Shown here piece by piece: positions 33,453-38,667 of a DNA stretch of 38,667 bases. The stretch's first letter is position 1. Each line of letters starts with the position of its first letter. Origin of the DNA: an uncultured Bulleidia sp. (GTDB lineage: Bacteria > Bacillota_I > Bacilli_A > Erysipelotrichales > Erysipelotrichaceae); NCBI GenBank assembly GCA_934754415.1, contig CAKVIS010000013.1, forward strand, positions 1 to 38,667. Direction: 5' to 3'. The translations under genes were made by a program, and so were the position numbers. The notes under the pieces were generated by a model. The model ran no database searches and had not been told where the DNA came from. It was given only the letters and a program-made list of their open reading frames with translations.

Positions 33453-34826
33453 CTATTTGAGTGACTGTTCTATTTCCTGAATTGCAGTATTCAGTAATTC
33501 ATCTTTCTTTCTAGCTTTACTGATCTTTTCATAGGCATTGATAATTGTAGAATGATCTCTGCCCCCAAAGGCGTCCCCAATCTTAATATATGACAAATTT
33601 AATAATTTACGACATAAATAAATAGAAATCTGTCTTGCATTGGAAATATTCTTTGTACGGGTTTTGGAAGTAATCTGCTGATGTGTCAGACCATAATAAT
33701 CCGCTACGGTATTAATAATCTTTTTTGGAGATAATCCTGTAGTTTCAGATACAGTTGCCTGATTTCTTAAAGCATTCATAACTGTTTCGAAACGTATGAT
33801 GCCTCCATCCGGCTGGAACTGAATAGCATAAAACAGTACTCTGTTCCATGCCCCTTCCAGATTTCTTACGTTACCGGAAAAATTAGAAGCTATATAAGCT
33901 AAACCTTCACTGTCAACGTCTTCAATGCCATAGCCGTTCTGCTTGATTTTAAGCTGTAATATGGCAAGAGATGTCTCAAATTCAGGAGAATCTATACCAA
34001 CGCTTAAACCACTTGAGAATCTGGATATTAATCTGTCTTCAAGACCTTTTATTTCGTTTGGCTGTCTGTCTGAAGCAATACATACCTGCTTTCTGTTATT
34101 AATGAGTTCATTATAGATAGTAAAGAAGATTTCATGAGATTTCTCTTTACCTGCTATAAACTGGATATCATCAATAATCAGAACATCTACGGAATACAGA
34201 TATTGCTTGAATTGTTCTATCTTACCTTCATGAATGGCTTTAACGACGTTTTCTACGAATTTTAACGACTCCGTATAGTAAACCTTCTTTTCTGGAAAGG
34301 TATCCATTACATAGTTGGCAATAGCCATTAACAAATGGGTTTTACCTAATCCGGAATTACCGTATATAAATAACGGATTAAAGAACTGTCCTGGCTGAGC
34401 AGCACAGGCAAGAGCAGCCGCATGGCTTTCTTTATTGCAGTCCCCTACTATGAAATTACTGAAGGTATGGTCTTTCTGAATTGGCATGGACGCAAATTCT
34501 GACATATCCATGGAAGCCATACTGACTTCTTTTTTATTCTTAACGCTGGAAAATTCATTCTCATTACATATTTCTACACTGAAATTATGATCAAGGTTAA
34601 GAATATCAATGAATGCTGTAGCGATGCTTTCAGAATCCTTCTGAAGGATCTGTTTGTATATGATACTTTCTACTACAATAATAGCTTTTGTATCTGTCAG
34701 TTCCTTCAGACTGCTTGGCTCATAAAAGCTTTTAATAGTCGTAGGACTGATATTAGTATTTACCTGTAAATAATCCAGTACCTTTTTCCACACTGTGGAT
34801 AAGTACTGATCTTTATCTAATGACAT
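33453..34826 (-). CDS. dnaA: Chromosomal replication initiator DnaA
   Basis: 457-aa AAA+ initiator. The N-terminal domain (about 1-85) is followed by a short linker, the Walker A GNSGLGKT at residues 156-163, Walker B VLIIDDIQF, and the C-terminal DNA-binding domain with the signature GGRDHSTIINAYEKI. Length is normal. Start follows GGGAG. Two boxes in inverted orientation (TTTTCCACA 34784-34792 and TGTGGATAA 34794-34802) lie inside its own first codons, consistent with autoregulation. A -10-like TACAAT at 34861-34866 precedes it. Confidence 0.98.
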   Translation of the reverse strand: MSLDKDQYLSTVWKKVLDYLQVNTNISPTTIKSFYEPSSLKELTDTKAIIVVESIIYKQILQKDSESIATAFIDILNLDHNFSVEICNENEFSSVKNKKEVSMASMDMSEFASMPIQKDHTFSNFIVGDCNKESHAAALACAAQPGQFFNPLFIYGNSGLGKTHLLMAIANYVMDTFPEKKVYYTESLKFVENVVKAIHEGKIEQFKQYLYSVDVLIIDDIQFIAGKEKSHEIFFTIYNELINNRKQVCIASDRQPNEIKGLEDRLISRFSSGLSVGIDSPEFETSLAILQLKIKQNGYGIEDVDSEGLAYIASNFSGNVRNLEGAWNRVLFYAIQFQPDGGIIRFETVMNALRNQATVSETTGLSPKKIINTVADYYGLTHQQITSKTRTKNISNARQISIYLCRKLLNLSYIKIGDAFGGRDHSTIINAYEKISKARKKDELLNTAIQEIEQSLK

Positions 34827-34897
34827 AAAAATCTCCCTGAAACACGATGTTTGCAGTGTTATTGTAACAATATATGTTCAGAAATCCAGAAGGAAAT

Positions 34898-35216
34898 TGT
34901 GGATAAAAAAGTTTTCCACAATTTTAGTAATTGTAAAAAACACGATAAATACAGGTAATATTCGAGTTTTCCACATCTTTCCACAATTTTTAGAATGTGA
35001 ATAATTTGTGGAAAACTTTTAAACATGTGGAAAAGTAGTGGATAATGTGGAAAACTATTCAAAAAATAAAGATATCCACAAGTTTTACACATATGAAAAA
35101 TACGCATAAATAAAGGATTTTTTTTAGTTTTGCACAGTTTTCAACATATGTGGAAAACTCCTGTTGTGGAGTCGTGGAAAAAGCAGTGAGTTATCCACAA
35201 TCCACTGTGTGGAAAA
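34898..35216. other. oriC: DnaA-box field upstream of dnaA (origin)
   Basis: About fifteen 9-mers match or nearly match TTATCCACA. Exact: 34898-34906 (reverse) and 35191-35199. TTTTCCACA or its complement: 34912, 34967, 35007, 35026, 35046, 35149 and 35208. Weaker: 34977, 35037, 35072, 35083, 35128 and 35173. The first two form an inverted pair with a 5-base gap, the same layout as the rsmG locus. A/T-rich throughout. No gene is supported in 34827-35324, which is an origin and promoter region. Confidence 0.92.
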
Positions 35217-35241
35217 GTATAAGATAACTGATAATACTTAT

Positions 35242-35270
35242 TTGACTTTAATGGTATAGAATGAAATAAT
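35242..35270 (+). promoter_or_regulatory. Promoter of the GGDEF gene
   Basis: TTGACT (35242-35247) and AATAAT (35265-35270) are spaced by 17 bases on the plus strand. It is immediately next to the DnaA-box field. Confidence 0.65.
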
Positions 35271-35296
35271 TGATAAAAAACAGGAGATGAAATATC

Positions 35297-35332
35297 ATGT
35301 ACAACAATCAGGAGATTTATAGTAATGAATGA
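35297..35332 (+). CDS. Short leader ORF overlapping the GGDEF start
   Basis: Eleven codons (MYNNQEIYSNE) with an AGGAG ten bases upstream. It overlaps the start of the cyclase gene (35325) in another frame, and the cyclase's own AGGAG (35310-35314) lies inside it. This is the layout of translational coupling. Whether it is translated is unknown. Confidence 0.5.
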   Translation: MYNNQEIYSNE

Positions 35333-36209
35333 AGTATTAAATTGTACTAAATCTGAAATACATGATCTGATTTTTCACATGTCTAAGATATTTGATATTG
35401 TAAGACTGGTAGATCCCATCAGTATGACTGTATATACAATGGTGGATGATAAGATTCTTGAAGAGCCGTATAGATGCTACAGAGTATGGAAAAAGCAGGA
35501 CAGATGTGACAACTGTATTTCGATAAAGTGTTACTTGAATCATAAAAAATATACAAAGTTTGAATTTGTAGGAAACAGTATGTATTACGTGATGACACAG
35601 AATGTATATGTAGAACAAAAAGAATATGTACTGGAAATAGTCAATGAGGTCAAAGATACAGTTTTGGTGAATGCATATGGTTCCAATGAATTTATTGACA
35701 GGATTACAAATTACAATAAAAAAATATATGAAGATGAACTGACTTCATTAAAAAACAGAAGATATCTGAATGACAGATTTGATTTATTTGTGGACAGTTC
35801 TGTTAAGGAAAATACCAGCCTTTCTGCGGTAATGATGGACATAGATGATTTTAAAACGATCAATGATGTGAATGGACATCTGTTTGGAGATGCAGTGTTA
35901 AAGAAAACAGCGCAGACACTTATTTCTAATTTTTCTGTTTCCAGAGGAGATATCATCGTAAGATATGGTGGAGATGAGTTCTTTATTGCGTTGAAAAGTA
36001 TATCCAGACAGCTTCTTGAACAAAGAATTAAGACAATTCAAAAAGCACTTAAGGAACAGGAATATCCAGTTTCTATAAGTGCAGGAGTTTACTATCAGGA
36101 TGTTGTGCAGGATAAGGATACAGTATCTATAATAGATAAAGCGGATAAAGCCCTGTATCGCGTAAAAAAGGAATATAAAGGGAAATATACCTTCTTTGAT
36201 GAGCAGTGA
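35325..36209 (+). CDS. Diguanylate cyclase with a cysteine-containing N-terminal sensor
   Basis: 294-aa predicted cytoplasmic enzyme that makes cyclic di-GMP from two GTP. The active-site motif is RYGGDEF at residues 213-219, preceded by LTSLKNRRYLND and DIDDFKTINDVNGH. The allosteric RxxD inhibition site is absent: the aligned residues read SRGD. The first ~120 residues look like a PAS-type sensor with C51, C61, C64 and C69 (CYRVWKKQDRCDNC), a pattern that could bind metal or sense redox state. No membrane segment. It lies alone between the origin and jag, with its own promoter and terminator. Confidence 0.88.
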   Translation: MNEVLNCTKSEIHDLIFHMSKIFDIVRLVDPISMTVYTMVDDKILEEPYRCYRVWKKQDRCDNCISIKCYLNHKKYTKFEFVGNSMYYVMTQNVYVEQKEYVLEIVNEVKDTVLVNAYGSNEFIDRITNYNKKIYEDELTSLKNRRYLNDRFDLFVDSSVKENTSLSAVMMDIDDFKTINDVNGHLFGDAVLKKTAQTLISNFSVSRGDIIVRYGGDEFFIALKSISRQLLEQRIKTIQKALKEQEYPVSISAGVYYQDVVQDKDTVSIIDKADKALYRVKKEYKGKYTFFDEQ

Positions 36210-36225
36210 TATATTCACTGCTTTT
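36202..36225 (+). terminator. Terminator of the GGDEF gene
   Basis: AGCAGTGA and TTCACTGCT pair around a TATA-type loop, followed by TTTT. The gene's stop codon is in the first arm. Confidence 0.75.
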
Positions 36226-36231
36226 CATATT

Positions 36232-36256
36232 AAAAAGACTTGTATTTCTACAAGTC
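36232..36256 (-). terminator. Terminator of rpmH-rnpA-yidC-jag
   Basis: GACTTGTAG and TACAAGTC pair on the minus strand around a short loop and are followed by TTTTTAA, right after the jag stop codon. Confidence 0.8.
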
Positions 36257-36988
36257 CTATTCAGCTTCGCTTTCTTCTTTATCAGCTACATATCTGATAC
36301 ATACGTGACGATTAGATCCTTCACCTTCTGAATCAGTACGCAGATTGTGCCATTCGGATAAAGCTTTATGAATTACCTTTCTTTCGTCATTTGGCATTGG
36401 ATCCAGTTCTACATCTACTTTGGATCTCTGCACCTGTTTACCAGTACGTTTAGCCATGGAACGAAGTCTTGCATATCTGTCTTCCTTGTAATGGTTAACA
36501 TCAATCAGAACATTCACTCTGTGCTTAAACTGAGCATTTACAGCTCCTTTTACAACAGTATTGAATGCGGCAATAGTCTTACCCATCTTACCAATCAGAA
36601 CGGCGTTATTTTCAGCATTCAGGTTAACTACGAAGCCATCTTCTCTTTCTTCGATAGCAACTTCAATATCTTCATCAATACCTGTAAAGAAGTTACCTAA
36701 ATAGTCAAAGATGAATTCTTTAACATCATCCATGGAGAATGTGTTTTCAGCAGGTTTTTCTTCGACAGTTTCAGGTTCTGCAGGAGTTTCTTCAACAACT
36801 ACATCTTCTTCCACAACAACTTCTTCTTCAACAGGTTCTTCTACTGCAATGGTAATGGAGGAACCAAGTCCTAAAATACCCTTCTTTTCTTCAACGACAG
36901 TGTAGTTTAATTCATCAGCAGAACATCCAAAATTTGCGGATGCTGCAGATAATACTTCTTCTAATGTTTTTCCTGTGTAGTTTTTCAT
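36257..36988 (-). CDS. jag: Jag/KhpB RNA-binding protein
   Basis: 243-aa RNA-binding protein linked to cell-wall growth and small-RNA function. The N-terminal Jag domain reads YTGKTLEEVLSAASANFGCSADEL; a KH domain includes LIGKMGKTIAAFNTVVKGAVN, and a C-terminal R3H domain ends RKVIHKALSEWHNLRTDSEG. Between the first two lies a very acidic, Val/Glu/Pro-rich linker (about residues 50-84), probably disordered. It overlaps the yidC stop by four bases. Confidence 0.95.
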   Translation of the reverse strand: MKNYTGKTLEEVLSAASANFGCSADELNYTVVEEKKGILGLGSSITIAVEEPVEEEVVVEEDVVVEETPAEPETVEEKPAENTFSMDDVKEFIFDYLGNFFTGIDEDIEVAIEEREDGFVVNLNAENNAVLIGKMGKTIAAFNTVVKGAVNAQFKHRVNVLIDVNHYKEDRYARLRSMAKRTGKQVQRSKVDVELDPMPNDERKVIHKALSEWHNLRTDSEGEGSNRHVCIRYVADKEESEAE

Positions 36989-37872
36989 TTGTTATTACCT
37001 TCTGTCTTATCGATATACTTCTGAACAAGAATAGTCTTTATAACATTTGTAAAGGAGTTGATTGCCCAGTACAGAGCCATAGCTGTAGGCCACATTAAAC
37101 CGAATCCACAAATCATAACCATCATATAAATCTGCATGATCATCTGAGACTTATTATTCGCTGTTTCAGGTTTTCTGTGCTGTTTTTCAGCTAACTTTTC
37201 AGCTTTCTTTTTTGAGAAGTACTGAGGAACATACATGGAAAGGAACTGAAGTAATGCCATGATGACAAACAGTACAAGGTACATCAGGTTTCCATCCTTG
37301 ATACCTGTTAATGGTGTTACACTCAGTTTGATACCCATGAATGTACCGTTCTGTACAGCATAAGATCTCTGAACAGCCATATACATTGCCATGATTAATG
37401 GTAACTGAATGAATGTAACAAGCATTGTTCCTAATGGATTGATATGGTGTTTAGCATAGAGATTCTGCATCTCCTGTGCTTTCTTCTGCTGACTGACGGA
37501 ATCATCTCTGCCTTCATATTTGCGGTTGATCTTTTCCAGTTCAGGCTGAATCAGCTGCATTTCCTGTGTGGCAACTGTAGATTTGAATGTACCTACAGCA
37601 AGTAATCCGTTAACAATCACAGTAATCAGTACAATCGCTAGACCTACACCAATCTTAGGTGAAAGGATGTTGATTAACTGGGATAATGGCCATACGAAGA
37701 TAGCTGAGAACCAGCTTTCATCTGCCATAACAGAAGAGAATGTTGTTGTACTGTCAATTAAAATAGTATTTCCATTGGCATCTCTTGGTACTGTACAACC
37801 GGTTAATGTCACAGCAATTGCCACAAACGCAATCACTGTTAAAATTTTTTTTCTACGTGGGGTAATTTTCAT
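36985..37872 (-). CDS. yidC: Membrane protein insertase YidC
   Basis: 295-aa insertase of the YidC/Oxa1/Alb3 family (SpoIIIJ in Bacillus). It has a lipoprotein signal with lipobox LTGC (lipidated C26), then about five membrane helices; GTMLVTFIQLPLIMAMYMAVQ and WPTAMALYWAINSFTNVIKTI are typical of the family. It inserts small membrane proteins such as AtpE. Start follows AGGAG. Only one copy is seen here. Confidence 0.95.
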   Translation of the reverse strand: MKITPRRKKILTVIAFVAIAVTLTGCTVPRDANGNTILIDSTTTFSSVMADESWFSAIFVWPLSQLINILSPKIGVGLAIVLITVIVNGLLAVGTFKSTVATQEMQLIQPELEKINRKYEGRDDSVSQQKKAQEMQNLYAKHHINPLGTMLVTFIQLPLIMAMYMAVQRSYAVQNGTFMGIKLSVTPLTGIKDGNLMYLVLFVIMALLQFLSMYVPQYFSKKKAEKLAEKQHRKPETANNKSQMIMQIYMMVMICGFGLMWPTAMALYWAINSFTNVIKTILVQKYIDKTEGNNK

Positions 37873-37890
37873 AATGTCTCCTAATTTTAA

Positions 37891-38223
37891 CTACTTTATT
37901 TTAGCCTTTATAAGTAGTTTTTCCAAGTTATTTTTATTTGTCTCATACTTGTTATCTTTGTAGCCGTTTCTTACAATCAGAATGCCATCATAATTGAGAT
38001 TTTCAAAAGAGAGTATTTCCTGACACATCATACGTACTTGACGTTTATACAGGTTTCTGTCTACAGCATGTCCGAGTTTTTTGGAAACGGAAATACCAAT
38101 ACGACCATGATCAGCTGTTTTAGGAACATAATAGAATACAAAGCTTTTATTTACCTGCTTATTTCCTGTATGAATAATCTTTTGAAATTCCTGGGCTTTC
38201 TTTATTCTGTTTTCTTTTTTCAT
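37891..38223 (-). CDS. rnpA: Ribonuclease P protein component
   Basis: 110-aa basic protein that supports the RNase P RNA in cutting the 5' leaders of tRNA precursors. The signature is AVDRNLYKRQVRMMCQE (the RNR-type motif). The ATG at 38223 (MKKENRIKKAQEF) is the family start; an in-frame TTG at 38244 would lie in the terminator and is rejected. No clear ribosome site precedes the ATG because the terminator T-run is there. Confidence 0.94.
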   Translation of the reverse strand: MKKENRIKKAQEFQKIIHTGNKQVNKSFVFYYVPKTADHGRIGISVSKKLGHAVDRNLYKRQVRMMCQEILSFENLNYDGILIVRNGYKDNKYETNKNNLEKLLIKAKIK

Positions 38224-38227
38224 ATGT

Positions 38228-38254
38228 AATAAAAAAACCACCAAAGGGTGGTTT
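38228..38254 (-). terminator. Intrinsic terminator between rpmH and rnpA
   Basis: AAACCACC and GGTGGTTT pair on the minus strand around CTTT-type bases and are followed by seven T. It would stop most transcripts after rpmH and lower rnpA expression. Confidence 0.85.
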
Positions 38255-38256
38255 GA

Positions 38257-38391
38257 TTAGGCAGAAAGGACCTTTCTTCCCTTTGCACGGCGTCTTGCTA
38301 ATACCTTACGACCGCCAACTGTTGCCATACGGGCTCTGAAGCCATGTGTAGCCTTAGTTTTTTTCTTGCTAGGCTGGTATGTTCTTTTCAT
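38257..38391 (-). CDS. rpmH: 50S ribosomal protein L34
   Basis: 44 aa: MKRTYQPSKKKTKATHGF followed by RARMATVGGRKVLARRRAKGRK and a short LSA-type end, all family-typical. A perfect GGAGGTGG lies seven bases before the ATG. First gene of the rpmH-rnpA-yidC-jag set, which points towards dnaA here. Confidence 0.97.
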   Translation of the reverse strand: MKRTYQPSKKKTKATHGFRARMATVGGRKVLARRRAKGRKVLSA

Positions 38392-38445
38392 ATTCACGCC
38401 ACCTCCAGTTTTCTTTTTTTATATATTTAGAACAAACGCTTATAA

Positions 38446-38474
38446 ATAATAATAAAGGAATGTTCCAATGTCAA
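38446..38474 (-). promoter_or_regulatory. Promoter of rpmH
   Basis: Perfect TTGACA (38469-38474) and TATTAT (38446-38451) spaced by 17 bases on the minus strand, leaving a leader of about 45-50 bases. Confidence 0.88.
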
Positions 38475-38528
38475 ACACAAAGACAAAATGTTATATGGAA
38501 ATGGTTACTATTCACCGATAAGTGAAAA

Positions 38529-38579
38529 TAAAGAGAGCAGGCAAATGATTTAACAACATCAAGTCCTGCTCTCTTTTTT
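38529..38579. terminator. Terminator-like inverted repeat at the window's right end
   Basis: AAAGAGAGCAGG and CCTGCTCTCTTT enclose about 24 bases, with T-runs on either strand. It directly follows the stop of the partial transposase gene. Confidence 0.75.
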
Positions 38580-38667
38580 AGCTTGCAATAATTTTTTCTA
38601 TTTCCCTCAGTGGGTTGTTTCCTTTTCTTCTTGCTGTTTCTATTACTGACATCACACTTGCATAGGA
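38578..38667 (-). CDS. C-terminal end of a probable transposase (partial)
   Basis: The last 29 codons of a gene that continues beyond the window, beginning SYASVMSVIETARRKGNN and ending EKIIAS, then TAA. The pattern 'SvieTAr..g.NPl..i' is typical of the tail of IS66-like and related DDE transposases, but the family cannot be fixed from so little. It indicates an insertion sequence, whole or remnant, next to rpmH. Confidence 0.6.
   Translation of the reverse strand, partial: SYASVMSVIETARRKGNNPLREIEKIIAS

Noticed and set aside
34859..35107. An 82-codon minus-strand reading frame in the region upstream of dnaA
   Set aside because: It consists of translated DnaA boxes and A/T-rich DNA, with no ribosome site and no family resemblance; the region is better explained as origin.
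36711..36905. A Ser/Thr-rich repeat-like frame on the plus strand
   Set aside because: It is the antisense of the acidic Val/Glu linker of jag; the repeat look comes from repeated GAA and GTT codons.
1..38667. CRISPR array or tRNA/rRNA genes
   Set aside because: No regularly spaced direct repeats and no tRNA or rRNA sequences were seen on either strand.

Overview
The window is the chromosomal replication-origin neighbourhood of a low-GC Gram-positive bacterium. Gene content and order (dnaA-dnaN-yaaA-recF-gyrB-gyrA-serS-SRP RNA-tadA-dnaX-ybaB-recR, then mnmG, rsmG-noc-soj-parB and the atp operon) point to Bacillota. The short 4.5S-type SRP RNA and the general protein character suggest the Erysipelotrichia; that class assignment is inference, because no database search was possible.

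Left edge (1-5030): a plus-strand phosphonate-type ABC importer (tail of a likely binding protein, phnC, two phnE permeases), a minus-strand CX5R tyrosine phosphatase and a plus-strand 5'-nucleotidase-family metallophosphatase. Next (5042-6250) are a CIRCE-controlled small heat-shock gene and an unidentified two-helix membrane protein.

From 6249 to 34826 every gene lies on the minus strand. In transcription order from the origin: dnaA, dnaN; yaaA-recF-gyrB-gyrA; a serine T-box leader and serS; the SRP RNA, tadA; dnaX-ybaB-recR-fhs-(EVE/PUA-like unknown)-mnmG-(ThyX-like unknown); rsmG-noc-soj-parB; atpIBEFHAGDC. This set covers initiation, the clamp, recombination, supercoiling, origin segregation, tRNA modification and ATP synthesis. 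The c subunit of the ATP synthase carries two glutamates at the ion site, which suggests Na+ coupling.

The origin is bipartite: a dense DnaA-box field upstream of dnaA (34898-35216), and a second part in the dnaA-dnaN gap (33320-33452) with boxes, DnaA-trio-like triplets and an AT-rich stretch. Two perfect parS sites flank serS, one of them inside its T-box leader. A third DnaA-box locus upstream of rsmG (16121-16202) has two inverted box pairs and an exact 20-bp match to the dnaA-dnaN gap. I regard this link between origin and rsmG-noc-soj-parB as the most interesting unexplained structure in the window.

Right edge (35242-38667): a plus-strand GGDEF diguanylate cyclase with an overlapping leader ORF, then rpmH-rnpA-yidC-jag on the minus strand, pointing towards the origin rather than away from it, and finally the last 29 codons of a probable transposase. 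Gene-free stretches over 300 bases are the origin field (34827-35324) and the serS leader (25906-26215); both are described in the entries.
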